DNA of 64,000 nucleotides from Meconema thalassinum (GCA_946902985.2 OX336389.2:338308444-338372443), one strand, 5' to 3'; shown: positions 45,561 to 57,099, counted from the stretch's first letter. A program made the numbers and translations. Notes: generated from the sequence alone by a model not told the origin.

Positions 45561-46139
45561 ATATTCATCGTAAGTATCGGAGTGAGAATGTCACTACGGG
45601 TTACCTCATAATAATTAAGATGTCAATTTCGAGATGACTTTCTAGGTTATCATGCGTTAAAATGTCATAGTTGGATCCATTTTGGCAATATACTGATGAG
45701 TAAGGCTAGGATTTTAATGCAATGTCGACAGTATCATCATCATAGCAAACACTCGTATCGAGTAGATTGGCCTTTCAATCCGGAATGTCTCTCATTGGTG
45801 AGTTCGGAGGTGACTATACAGCCCAATGCGGGAGGCACACAATTTGCCGCAGTGATGACAGATTGTTCCACGTGGGGCATCTGCGTTCCTTCCATTTCTT
45901 CTATGTAATATTACATTTAAAAAATTGAAATATGTAATATTGATTTAATTTTTATATAAATCATATACATTACACATGATATTGCTTGTAGATTCTTCAT
46001 TTTATTCATTATATTTTTTGCAAAATAAAGGGTGGTACACTAATTAATTAATTAAGCATGTTCATATTATAGCAAATTTAAATAAATTCCATGATTATGT
46101 ATGCGTACGGAAGAGTACCAAGGGAAAAGAAACTGAGGA

Positions 46140-46366
46140 TTCTGAAGTACAGTATTATGGTATCCAGGGAAGGCTGCTACAGGCAATCAAAAGTACTGTA
46201 TTTGTGTCTATAATGAAGCTGCGGTAAGAGCTGATGCTAGGATGAGTTCCTGGTCTAAGTTGTTACAGGAATTTGTAGTTTCTGGACATTTCTTGTCTGT
46301 TGATGAGGAAAAGGCAATGCGAAAGGAAGAGCTGAAGAAACTCAGTCCTGATAATAATATGCTATA
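46140..46366 (+). pseudogene. Coding-like remnant of unknown family
   Basis: One frame is open from about 46150 to the stop at 46366 without a start codon. It reads GKAATGNQKYCICVYNEAAV, RADARMSSWSKLLQEFVVSG, then HFLSVDEEKAMRKEELKKL. Composition is protein-like (balanced charged and hydrophobic residues, Cys pair). I do not recognise it. It could be an internal exon or a transposon piece. Confidence 0.35.
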
Positions 46367-46726
46367 GCTTATCGTTGAAGTTAATCCTGTGTGATGAGAA
46401 ATGTAATTTCAAAAAAGGTATTCTACATTTTTTTAAATATCTCCTTTGTTAAGAATAAAAGAAAAAATAACTTGTCATGGTTACTTACAAAAACACGTAA
46501 ATATAATTCTAGGAAATAAACAGCAGTTTTTCACCATACTACTAAGTTACAGGTATACTAGGGAGTAGGCTTCCTTACGTATCTTTTCGATGTTATCGTA
46601 AACACGATGAGTTATATTTTGAAATATTCAAACAAAAGTGTTGAAAATTTACTTTTCAACTCTTTTCAGGAATTAGTTTAGTCTGAACGATTCTTTATCA
46701 CAATTAAGGTTATTATGAAGATAAAA

Positions 46727-46846
46727 CAAAAGTTTGGTGCTTTTCAGTCGGTCAACACAAAGAGTTCTAATTTTTTCAGGATTAGGGTATAACCCAACTC
46801 TTTTGGGTACATTCGTGTTGACCGACCGAAAAGCACCAAACATTTG
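46727..46846. repeat. Hairpin: 32 bp inverted repeat with 56 bp loop
   Basis: 46727-46758 and 46815-46846 pair at 30 of 32 positions (core TTTGGTGCTTTTC.GTCGGTC). The two overlapping minus ORFs in this area are mirror artefacts of the stem. It could be a short foldback or a hairpin RNA precursor. Confidence 0.7.
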
Positions 46847-47429
46847 TTTACTAAGGAAACACTGAAAAATGGCTTCAAACCCCATAATGTCAGTATGAAG
46901 ATGTTTATGAAAGTAAATGATTGAATATACACAATCTAATGGAGCATGAGCAACGACGACGACGGCGTGAAACCTTATTGTGGTTCGGTTTCGAACTTCG
47001 CAACATAGGCAGTTTTATGTAAGGAAGGTCTGTAAAGAAATTGTAGAGCTTGAAGAATAACATTTTATTTCTTTCTGCATTATCACATTATGCATAACAT
47101 ACTGTTTTAAAGACCATCTCGTGGTGTAGCGTTCTTGTGTGTCACCCCCGGATGCAAGGCGTTAGTGAGTGGTGATGGGCCCTGGGGCTGGAGAATCCTG
47201 CACTCCCTCACCTCTATTGCCAAATCATGTAATATTAATTTATAATCCTCCTGAATTTGCAGAAACTGATAATAATTTTAGAAATATTATTATTATTAAT
47301 AATATTAGTAATAGAAGCCGCCGGTGGTAGAGGGTGGAACAGGCGCTCCTCCCTCCCCCCCCCCCCCCCCCCTCCTCACCACATGCAAGATCCGGAAAAT
47401 ATTTTAATTATTATTAATAATAATAATAA
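46847..47429. other. No gene; low-complexity runs
   Basis: A possible SINE head (CTCGTGGTGTAGCG) lies at about 47129. An (ATT)n stretch occurs at 47280-47310 and a poly-C run of about 18 at 47357. No gene supported. Confidence 0.4.
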
Positions 47430-47510
47430 TAGTAATAAGACGGCCGAGGTGGGATTCAAACCCACGCTCTCTCGATACCAGCGTGGCACGAGGTAGTGCG
47501 TTAGTGTGTA

Positions 47511-48005
47511 TATTTGTGATTCAGATGAGGATTGTGAAGGAGTCGGCTGCATTTGCCTGAAGTAGAAGTGATAATAATAATAGTAATAATAATAATGTTA
47601 TTGCTTTACGTCCCTTTAAACATCTGCGGCTTTAGGAGACGCCGGGATGTTGGAAGTTTGCCCCAAAGGGGATCTTTAACCTGCCAGTAAATTCACTGAC
47701 ACGGCTCCCTCGCTTTTGCGCACCATCAAATGCCAGCTGGCTGCGCCAGGATTCGATCCTGCAATCTTGGACACAGCAAGCAAGAACGTTACCCCTGAGC
47801 CACGCAGCCAGAGTAGAAGTGAGAAACCACGGAAAACCACTTCCAAGATGGCTGAGATGGGAATCGAAACCACATCTTTTCAGTTTTGCCTCACGGGGCA
47901 TTCCAGCCCTCAGACAAGAATGACTCGAATTTCTTATCGGCGCCAGGAATCGAACCCGAACCTCTGGGGTCGACAGCCAAGAATACTAGCCGCTACATCA
48001 CGAGG
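47511..48005 (-). mobile_element. tRNA-derived SINE (43440 family) carrying a nested SINE
   Basis: The minus strand starts at about 48005 with CCTCGTGATGTAGCGGCTAG (A box) and has the B box GGTTCGATTCC near 47950. It continues through GAGTCATTCTTGTCTGAGGG and GGAAGTGGTTTTCCGTGGTT. It is interrupted at 47572-47811 and resumes CAGGCAAATGCAGCCGACTC to about 47511. Confidence 0.8.
47572..47811 (-). mobile_element. Nested tRNA-derived SINE with 11 bp target duplication
   Basis: Flanked by the perfect direct repeat AGTAGAAGTGA (47561-47571, 47812-47822) within the older SINE. On the minus strand it starts GGCTGCGTGGCTCAGG and has the B box GGATCGAATCC. It ends TTTAAAGGGACGTAAAGCAA then an (ATT)n tail. 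Same family as 20618-20866. Confidence 0.88.
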
Positions 48006-49559
48006 AAGGCCAAGGATATTTCAGTCACTTGTGAATTCCGTAATCCGTAGTTTAACTATTAGCTTATCTATAGCAAAATATTTCGGCCATTCAATTGGAA
48101 GTAGCCTATACAGACTATCACTTGGAACTTTCTGGTCTCGATATTTTTGAAGCGCATTGCCACGAGATTGCATTTCCCCAGTGTTTGGACCCCGGAGCAG
48201 TTTGACCTTCTTCGCACGCGCGACCTTGAACCACCCTCACAGTAGGGGGTAATCCGTGCTGATACCTATGTACGGGCCATGTAACTACTAGGGGACAGCG
48301 ACTACAACGAAACTAGTGGCAACGTTTTGAAATGAAAGGTGAAATAGGATTTGACTCCGGCCTGCTCTTAAAAGCTACATTCATTATGTAGCATCACAAT
48401 ACTCGTTTCTCCTCGTGATCTACCGCTAACTCCCAACCACAGCGAAAGGTCAGCGGGAATCACGTCACCCCACCTACCAGTGGTGCCGAGCTTTCAACAT
48501 GTCCATAACTACTCGTGAATTTTAACCCTGCTCAACCTCGACCTAGCCTCTGCCATTCTGCTAGGACGGGCAGACAATCGTTAAACGGCCGGGTGCAGTG
48601 ACAATTGTATAATAACCATATTGGTTAGTTTAGTGCTTCCGTATTGACTTAAGAGTTAATTACTTAAAATAGCGTTGGGTCCGCCTAGTCAATACATATA
48701 AATATCATTTAGTTATTGTAACATTTTTTCACATGTGTATGTTTCTGGCCACTTATCAAGGCAACAATTTTATCCTTGCTTTTCCAAATCGTTTGTACTT
48801 TGGATTAACTAGGCCAAATTGATGAGACGACTACAACTTTTCTTCCAACATTAAAAATTTTCTTTTACTGGCTATGCTCGGTTGAAATGCATGCACGTCG
48901 TGAAAACTTACTACTATGGAAACTGACTCGGGTATATAATGGTAATTAGTTCTGTGGAATGCACAAGGGTTACAATAAGACGGGGAATCTACAGTATTGA
49001 CTGGCCTTGAAACAGGCCTTGCAGGTTGTTCACAGGAGGAAGCAGTAGCAGAAGGGAAGGGAAAATAATTTGCTGGGTTGCCAGATTTCAACATATTTCC
49101 TTGTACGTTGGCTCCTGGAAAATCTTATTGCAAAATGAGGTTGAAAATGAAGTTGTATGTGAGGTACACGCATAAGTGTTTGTCGTTTATAACAATGCTG
49201 AGAAATATTCCTTATGAAGAATACGTCCGTACCATAGAAAGCATGGCGTTTTAGCCAAGTTGTCGCTGAAACCAATGTCCTTAAAACAAAGTTCAACTGT
49301 ACGATAAAGCCATTGTCACTTGCCAGTATTTCTTAACAATTTTATTCATACTTAATTAAACATAGGTATGTACTCAAATATCTAGTTGGTGGACTGGGTT
49401 CGATTCAGAGTCAATGCATGCGAGATTTTCTAAGGGAAATGCCATGTCCTGTGGTTGGGATTCCATGTAAAAAGGTCCTGTGGCTCATAATCACAAGATT
49501 CATGGTCACGTAAATCTACAATCTTCCTTCCTTTCTCAAATATCTCATTAATATCTGTT
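48006..49559. other. No gene identified; GTC-rich patch and a Penelope-like end relic
   Basis: 48150-48600 is less AT-rich and contains CpG-bearing blocks (TTCGCACGCGCGACC, ACGGCCGGGTGCAG). It could be a promoter-like region, without further support. GGGTCCGCCTAGTCAATAC at about 48677 matches the outer sequence of the foldback at 30349. The ORFs at 48831 and 49030 show no family. Confidence 0.4.
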
Positions 49560-49599
49560 CAAGTGTTCGGTCTTTAGAATGGTTTTATGCAGCTTTCAA

Positions 49600-50190
49600 T
49601 GCCTCCCTGTCCCATACCCAACATCCGAGGCAATTTAACTAACCCTACAGTTTTTGTCCTCGTCCCCTTCTTCCATAACTAAGTTTGCTAATCCTGGGTG
49701 CCTTGGTATGTGCCCTACCAACTTATCTCCCCAACACATCTTTAATAACTCTTCATTTATTCTATTTACCCATCTAATCTTCATCACTCTTCTGATGACC
49801 ACAATGCCCCAAAAATACAACATTAAACAACAATATTAATATAATTCCCCTATACCACCACATTTCAAATGCTTCTAGTCAATTTGTCTTTTTGCTGTAC
49901 CAATTTCACTTCCATAAAGTACAACACTCCAGTCAAAGGCTTCAAAAAAGTGACTTTCCAATACCTAACTCTAAATTTGCTGTCAATAGATTTCGTTTCT
50001 GTAGAAAAGCTTTCCTTTTCTATACTAACCTATTTTTTTACATACTCCTTGCTTTGTTAATTACTGGTCATTTTGCTTCCCAAGTAGCAGAAGTCTCCTA
50101 CTTTCTTTAGCTTTTTACTTGCCAATTCGATGTAACAGGGGTTTCTTATTTCTTCCAGCTGCATTCCATTATTTATGTTTAACATTTGTT
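49600..50190 (-). pseudogene. Fragment of a LINE of the 53640 family
   Basis: Minus ORF 49823-49635 (RVMKIRWVNRINEELLKMCW, then KLVGHIPRHPGLANLVMEEG) and minus 50190-50060 (IELASKKLKKVGDFCYLGSK) match the C-terminal region of the LINE at 54483-55091. The sequence between is decayed. Only the post-RT tail is present. Confidence 0.75.
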
Positions 50191-50689
50191 GATTTTCATT
50201 ATACCAAATTAAAGCAAACCAGAATGGACCATAGCCATTTTTTATGAAACAGAACACAAAGTTTCAACATTCTGAAAACCGGAACACCTTTCTGGTCCAC
50301 TTCCAATCCTGATTATTATTATTATTACGAGTTTCACACTGGAAGAGAGAGCTTAAGTGCTATTGTTTGCTTTTAACACAATTTTACACTTAAATTATGG
50401 TGATTTTACTTAAGCTGTGGATTTAGCTCAAGACAAATTTGCAATTGCTTCTCGTTGGTTTCATGTAAACTGTTCCTGAATAGATCCAAAGCTCAGCACT
50501 ATTTTAGTCTCTTATGTTTTCCAAAAGATTTAAAACCAAGCAAAATAGGTTTTTAAGTTGTCGGACATAATCTTAGATGACGAGACTAGTGTATGATGAG
50601 CACATTAAAATTTTATGCATAAAATAGAACACTCTACCTTCTGAGAATATTATAACTTGAATTGCCTTTTGTATCTAATTATGTTAGGA

Positions 50690-51000
50690 CAGATTTCACT
50701 TTCTTGCATTTACTCACTTCTTATGGAAATGTGCAATGGGGTTTACTCGCCTCATTGTAAAAAAAAATGTGCTCCTTTTAGAGAAGCAGGCCATGAGAAT
50801 ATTACATAACATTGGACCATTTGTGCATTATAATTTATTTTTATTTTTTTATGATCATGGTATAATTACTGTAAGTGATAAATTTATTCTACAGTGTCCT
50901 ACGTATATTATCGAGATAATAAGGCTTTATACCCAATTCAAACCAGTACGTATTCATAATCCAAGGTATAATACCAAGTTAACTATTAGATAAAACTGCA
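50690..51000 (+). pseudogene. C-terminal tail of an I/R1-like LINE
   Basis: The 85-residue ORF 50736-50993 reads LEKQAMRILHNIGPFVHYNL, FLFFYDHGIITVSDKFILQC, then a His/Asn-rich end. This is the pattern of the tail following the RT in I/R1-type elements and is related to the fragment at 8600. No RT core. Confidence 0.6.
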
Positions 51001-51093
51001 AAATACTAACACGTGAGTGAATACTAGTATTTGTCATTTAATTCATTCTTTCTAATAACGCTTATATTTATCTTGCATCTTTCAATTAATTAG

Positions 51094-51287
51094 GCCTTAT
51101 TTTGATAGACGTAGCAGGAAGCGCCAGCCGGCTCATTCCCAGAACTGTTCGTCGAAGAGAAGCAACTCCATTCCACACTCCCAAAAATGAAAGTGGTCGG
51201 AGGTCCGCCCAACCAAAGAGCAGATACCTTGATAAAAGGACCCGATCCAAGGGCCAGTTTAATAGCGGTGGAAAGGAGGATCCCAAG
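51094..51287 (+). CDS. RNF10: RNF10-like gene, N-terminal exon
   Basis: An open segment ends at an AAG/GTGAGC donor (51287/51288). It begins after one of two acceptors (ATTAG at 51093 or GATAG at 51108). It encodes a basic Ser/Arg/Lys-rich stretch, with RRREATPFHTPKNESGRR, SAQPKSRYLDKR and RSKGQFNSGGKEDPK. The PKNES..RRS..QKS-like spacing resembles the low-complexity N-terminal region of animal RNF10. The exon closes in phase 0 and joins in frame with the exon at 51485, which carries the diagnostic sequence. RNF10 is a RING E3 ligase that ubiquitinates 40S ribosomal proteins in ribosome quality control. The RING lies in later exons, not found in this window. First exons also not identified. 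Confidence 0.65.
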
Positions 51288-51484
51288 GTGAGCTTGATTC
51301 TATGCCAGTGAGGTGTATTTCATGGTTATTACTGCAGATACTTACATAAATATGTTCTGTTCGCTGTAGTTATGGGCAGTGTGAAAGGTTTGTGATGTAT
51401 CAGCTGAGCATCCTTGTGAATTATCTATCTATTTGGATCATTAATTTAAGCTCTTTTTTTTTTTTTTTTGTATGAAATTTTTAG

Positions 51485-51698
51485 GTAGGGGAAAGTTCTC
51501 CATCTGAATATGAGACAGTTTCGCAACCTGGAAAAAAAAAGCAGAACCTGAACCATCTGCTAAACTTTCACTATGCTCCGAGAGAAGGTGGTACGCCACT
51601 TCATTGCAACTGGCGTCAGAGTCAAGCAGGGTGGGGTAGAAAAACTATTACCACACATAAACACAAAAGTATAATAAGGAGCAGTTTCTCCAAGCAAA
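51485..51698 (+). CDS. RNF10: RNF10-like gene, conserved exon with a frame break
   Basis: Acceptor TTTTTAG at 51484; donor AAA/GTAAGT at 51698/51699. The frame reads VGESSPSEYETVSQPGKKK, then QNLNHLLNFHYAPREGG, then NWRQSQAGWGRKTITTHKHK. The NLNHLLNF block is a hallmark just upstream of the RNF10 RING. After HKHK the expected continuation YNKEQFLQAN is present but shifted: one base appears to be missing in the ACAAAAG run near 51667. This is either a homopolymer error or a real disruption. The intron to the previous exon is 197 bp. No further RNF10 exon appears up to 64000, so the next intron is very long or this is a fragment. Confidence 0.82.
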
Positions 51699-52496
51699 GT
51701 AAGTATGATATTAAATACCATGTTTTCTCCTGTTTCAGGCTAGGATACCAGACCAGTAATAAAATTAAGAATGGATGACATTAAGTTATCGCATCAACAA
51801 CCGATGGATAAAATACCTGTCACTGTCAATGAGGCTTATAACCATCCCATACTGAAAGTCAAAATACAACTTGGACAGCATTAAGGTGTTTGGTTTGATG
51901 GTCGTGCAAGGGGTACAATCCCAAACTTCTTTGCCAAGTTCTGCAGGGATTCTCATTTAGATATTAGCTTCATTCAAGGCATTGCTGTTACAGCACTACA
52001 AGGTTCTGTATTGATACTCAGGAACCATCTTCACGGACCATGAATGTATATATTGACACCACCACAGTTCTATGCACCTCTACCACTAGGCCCAAAACGA
52101 CTGTCAACATGGGCTCGTCCAGTAGCGTGCGTCCTGCTGAGCCCTTTGCCGCGGAGATTCAAGCTAAAGAATGCACTGCTCTACGCTCGCAGTATAAACG
52201 CAACCTTTACCCTGGACACAAGGTGCTCCGAATTTAAATGTACTCGTATGTACGAGATGAGGGTCTATCGTAGGAATATCGTGCTTCCAACCAAGTTTGC
52301 GTATTCATACAATTGTGATTTGAGGCAGATAGCCTATAAATATAAGTTGTCCCACAAAAACTATTCGTGAACGTAGAATTTAATCCATGTGAGGCTGTGC
52401 ATTATTATTTTACACAACTTAAATTATACCACATGTCATTCTGTGTAACATTGGTTGTGGACTCTTTATAAGGTAAAAGAATGGGGTCGTTTATCG
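51699..52496. other. Unassigned stretch with a coding-like segment
   Basis: At about 51888-52043 one + frame is open and protein-like (VWFDGRARGTIPNFFAKFC, DSHLDISFIQGIAVTALQGS, then a stop). ORF 52044-52370 follows in another frame with a GC-richer centre (52080-52230). I recognise neither. They may be a decayed transposon or the far end of an unrelated gene. Confidence 0.3.
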
Positions 52497-52690
52497 GGGA
52501 CCACCATGTGGTGTAGTGGCTAGCATACTTAGCTGTCGCCCATCAGGTCCGGATTCGATTCCAGGCTGTCAGAAATTTAGTTTTGGTTTGAGGGTTAGAA
52601 CGGTTTATACTATGCCTGTCGGGTAAAACTGAGAAGAAATGGGTTTCCTCGGCTCAATTACAAATACACACACAATTGCAGACAACACAA
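52497..52690 (+). mobile_element. tRNA-derived SINE
   Basis: The A box TGTAGTGGCTAG lies at 52512-52523 and the B box GGATTCGATTCC at about 52550-52561. The downstream TTTTGGTTTGAGGGTTAGAA and GGTAAAACTGAGAAGAAATG match the family of the 10010 copy. Confidence 0.8.
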
Positions 52691-52756
52691 CAACAAATGT
52701 TATCAGACAAATATTTTTAGTAGACTTATGAGATCGATCCGGGAAGATGTGTCTGT

Positions 52757-53339
<583 letters not shown>

Positions 53340-53671
53340 AAAACCGAATTTGGTAAGAGTAAAGATCTATGCCTGAATAACTCACGGCCATACTCACGGC
53401 CATATTTTAAATTGGCGTCTGTGCTACCTACTGCTGAAAAATCGCAATTGAAATTTGAGCTCTATGTTGCACATCTCCAAGGTTATGCATGGGAACTATT
53501 CCAAAATTGGCACACATATAGATAATAACATTCCAGATTAATTTCCAGAAGTCCATACATGTCAAGTGTTGCCAACATTATTCTAAGCCTGCCGATAGGT
53601 CCAATTTTCAAATGCATCTAACTTCTATACTATTGATTGGATTTCCACCAAATTTCGTATGTACTATATTT

Positions 53672-54433
53672 CAGTTGCTACGCTGCATAGGAGATGAAGG
53701 TCTGATCAGGTTATTTCACTTGGTGTGTAGGATTTATGAGACAGGTGAGGTACCCCCTGATTTCAAGAAGAATGTAATCATCCCTATACCAAAGAAAGTG
53801 GGAGCTGACAGATGTGAAGATTACCGTACAATCAGCTTGATTACTCATGCTTCAAAGATCCTGTCTAGAATAATTTACAAGAGGATTGAAAGCCAGATAG
53901 AAACGGAGTTGGGTGAAGACCAGTTTGGTTTCAGGAGAAATGTAGGAACAAGGGAAGCTGTACTAAGTCTTAGGCTGATTATAGAAGGTAGAATAAGGAA
54001 AGATAAGAGAACGTTCATGGCTTTTGTAGACTTAGAAAAGGCTTTTGATAACGTTGATTGGACTAAATTGTTTGACATTTTGAAATCAATTGGAATAAAG
54101 TACAGGGATAGGAGGGTGATATACAATCTGTACAGAAACCAGACAGCAGTCATTCGAGTTGAAGGACATGAGAGAGAAGCTGGTATTCAGAAAGGTGTAA
54201 GGCAAGGCTGCAACTTATCACCCATACTTTTCAATCTTTACATTGAACAAGCAATGAAGGAAATTAGAGAAAAATTTAAAGTGGGAGTGAAGATTCAAGG
54301 AGAAATAATTTCAACTCTGAGATTTGCTGATGACATCGTCATCTTGGCCGACAAGCCTGAGGATTTGAATGAGTTTTTGAATGGTATGGACTCCGTCTTA
54401 CGGAAAGAATTCATGATGAAAATAAATAAATAA
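53672..54433 (+). pseudogene. LINE 3 reverse transcriptase
   Basis: RT motifs in order: VPPDFKKNVIIPIPKKVGAD, CEDYRTISLITHASKILSRI, DQFGFRRNVGTREAVLSLRL, MAFVDLEKAFDNVDWTKL, GVRQGCNLSPILFNLYIEQA and the catalytic FADDIVILAD (intact FADD). It ends at a stop after MKINK, where relatives continue KTKVM; a frameshift near 54430 explains this. The displayed ORF begins at 53612, but homology starts only around residue 20. The fragment lacks the endonuclease. Confidence 0.88.
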
Positions 54434-54482
54434 ATGTAAAACAAAAATACTGGAATGCAGCCGAAATAAATCAGAAACCTCT

Positions 54483-55091
54483 ATGGAGATCAAATTGGCA
54501 GGTGAAAAGCTGAAGGAAGTAGGAGACTTCTGTTACTTAGGAAGCAGAATAACCAGTGATGGACGAAGCAAAGAGGATATTAAAAGTAGGTTGGCTCAGG
54601 CAAAGAAAGCATTTCTACAAAAAAGGAATCTGCTGACATCGAATATAGATTTAGGTATTAGGAAGTCATTTTTGAAAGCCTTTGTCTGGAGCGTGGCGCT
54701 CTATGGAAGTGAAACTTGGACTATTGGTGCAGCAGAAAAGAGGAGAATTGAAGCATTTGAAATGTGGTGTTACAGGAGAATGATGAAGATCAGATGGGTA
54801 GATAGGGTTACAAACAAAGAGGTATTAAGACGAGTGGGAGAGGAGAGATGTTTCTGGCGGCTGCTAATGAAGAGAAGAGATAGGTTGGTAGGACACATAC
54901 TAAGACACCCAGGAATAGCAAGCTTAGTTATGGAGGGAAGGGTCGAGGACAAAAACTGTAGGGGTAGACCAAGGTTAGAATATGTTAAACAGATTGCCTC
55001 CGATGTAGGGTGTCAGAGCTATGTAGAGATGAAACGATTAGCTCAGGACAGGGAGGCATGGAGAGCTGCATCAAACCAGTCAAAAGACTGA
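54483..55091 (+). pseudogene. LINE 3 C-terminal domain
   Basis: A 202-residue ORF continues the RT protein after a frameshift: KLKEVGDFCYLGSRITSDGR, SVALYGSETWTIGAAEKRRI, MWCYRRMMKIRWVDRVTNKE and GHILRHPGIASLVMEGRVED, ending AQDREAWRAASNQSKD. The SALYGSETW and RWVDRVTN motifs are common to RTE-like LINE tails and may contribute to RNA or DNA binding. No internal stop. Confidence 0.88.
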
Positions 55092-55100
55092 AGACTCAAA

Positions 55101-55441
55101 CACACAATATTTCAGATTAATTCTGAGCATTACATACATGACATTGTTCCCAACATGATTTTACACGCACTGATAAATCCAATATCAAACCGCATGTAAC
55201 GTCCATACTATCCATTAGACTTCAACAAAATTTTGCATTTGCATTAGGCCTATATACCTTAAGAGATGGAACTAAGAATATATTCATAGTCGCCAGGGCT
55301 GCCAACTGTCGTAAATTACTCTATTGAGCTACACTATTTCAGGTGTATTTCAAACTGCAGTACTAAGTACTTAGAAATGTTAGTATTACCAACTTGATTT
55401 CGTCATTATTCTAGATAGGTCTATATAGATTGGCATGAATC
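55101..55441. other. No gene identified
   Basis: AT-rich interval between LINE 3 and the piggyBac-like element. Nothing supported. Confidence 0.4.
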
Positions 55442-55445
55442 TTAA

Positions 55446-56788
55446 CCCTTTCCTTGTAGTATTTCCAGGCATGATATCCCCTGAAATCACCCTATTATTT
55501 TAGAATATGAAGTACTGTGCAGATGGGTATAAACTCTTGCACATAACATTGGAACTATGTAATACATTACATTCAAATAAAATAAAATGTTACACGTGAA
55601 TTACCAAGAGACTTGCAATGACCCACAGTAAATCTCACTCACCTTGGGTCTTTGGTTTGAAGTCTGCCCTCATATAATCTGGTCACAATTTTAAAAATAT
55701 ATGATCTGGCCATATAAACAATTATGAAACTAAGTTTAAGAAATTGTGTCAGTAATGGAATTTGCTCAGTTTTCACAAACTGTACACATATTTACATTGT
55801 TTGCAGTTTTATTCCCTATGGTCCCTGGTTCAGAACCACTTAAGCATCTTTTTATTTCTCCCAGAATGTCACATTGGCCCATACTACAAAATTTGCCAAA
55901 TCGTAATTTTAATATGCTAATATATACATCTCGATAGCCTGCTTCATGGAGTCCTTAGTTCCCAATGTCTATTCCCATCGCCAATCAAATCATCTGACGG
56001 AGTAAAAGGCAAAAATGTTGAATGTTTGGTTGTACACCACCGGCATTTACAGTACGCTGGTTTACTGTATCCTCATAAATATCACTGTTATTATCATTTA
56101 ACTGATCATTACCGGGTGAGTTAGCCGTGGTGGTTACGGCATGACTGATGGCAGTCGCTCACATCCGGGAGGCGAGGAGGTTCGAATCCCCCCGCCGGCA
56201 ACCTTGAAGATGGTCTTCTGTGGTTTCCCATCTTCCTTCCAGGCAAATGCCGGGGTTGGTCCCTAACTATAGGCCACAGCCGCTACCTTCCAACTCCTCG
56301 TCCTTACATTCCACCTTCCCTCTTTCCCTCCCCAGCGGTACTTGTAGCTCACCCATTGGGTGTCCGTCTCGAAGCAGCTACAAAACTGGCGAGCCGAACA
56401 TGTCCTCGGACACTCTCGGCACTAAAAAAAAAAAAAAACTGATCATTAACATCTAAATCATACAGAAAATCACTTCCACACGAGCTTTCCGAATCGCTAA
56501 CATCGCTTCTATTCAATTCTGTTAGGACATCGACATCTGAGAGACCAGCCATGTTTCCTAGCAAACAGCTGGGAGAAAGGTCAAGGAACAAATATTGTTA
56601 CTGCTAAAAGCAACACTATGCCTTCTAAATGCTGTCCTATGCCTGCCTGACACATTACCTATAGTTCACAATAAGTTTTAATTCAAAACCAATACGAGAG
56701 GTGGCAGGAGACTGCCAGAACATACACGGGGGCTTTAGCAGGGAGCTGTGACTTTCATATCTGGGCGCACGCTTTGAGAAGGAAAGGG
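55446..56788 (-). mobile_element. piggyBac-like element with TTAA duplication, carrying a SINE
   Basis: The ends CCCTTTCCTT and AAGGAAAGGG are perfect 10 bp inverted repeats flanked by TTAA (55442-55445, 56789-56792), the piggyBac signature. The minus strand encodes an acidic N-terminal leader, MAGLSDVDVLTELNRSDVSD and SESSCGSDFLYDLDVND. It continues in frame across the SINE as QLNDNNSDIYEDTVNQ, then decays. The catalytic core is absent, so this is a short non-autonomous derivative. Confidence 0.88.
56112..56437 (+). mobile_element. tRNA-derived SINE with 11 bp target duplication
   Basis: Flanked by ACTGATCATTA (56101-56111 and 56438-56448). An A-box-like TTAGCCGTGGTGGTTACGGC and a B box GGTTCGAATCC at 56179-56189 mark the tRNA head. 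The body has CAGGCAAATGCCGGGG. A poly-A tail of about 15 ends the unit. It is inserted in the piggyBac-like coding leader. Confidence 0.92.
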
Positions 56789-56879
56789 TTAAATTTTAAG
56801 AAAAGTAGGCTCTTAATTTCTTCACGGAACTACTTGTTTTCTTTCTTTCTTTCTCTCTCTCTCTCTAAATAAATAACTA

Positions 56880-56930
56880 TATATATATGCCTGATTAACG
56901 AGAATTTGCATTGGGTAACTTGTCTATTAT
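56880..56930. repeat. Stray copy of part of the neighbouring transposase gene
   Basis: TGCCTGATTAACGAGAATTT and GCATTGGGTAACTTGTC match 57538-57578 (TGTCTGATTTACGAGAATTT, GTATTGGGTAATTTGTC) at about 88%. The second copy lies within the transposase gene at 57100. Confidence 0.6.
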
Positions 56931-57099
56931 ATATACATATAAATACGAGAGACTGATGACTACGGTGTCCAAGCTCTCAATTGAAAAACACATTTATCGC
57001 ATCAACCCATATTACCACTGTTAGTAGTAAGTACTAAACCTCGATTACTGAAATATGAAGAAAAAATTACTTTATCATCTGGAACCTTTGAAATCTCCT

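Larger units (their letters stand above)
53640..55100 (+). mobile_element. LINE 3: 5'-truncated non-LTR retrotransposon
   Basis: It contains the RT and C-terminal regions only. The 5' junction is about 53640, just after non-coding DNA, and the 3' end follows the stop at 55091. The truncation fits incomplete target-primed reverse transcription. A related fragment lies at 49600-50190. Confidence 0.85.
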
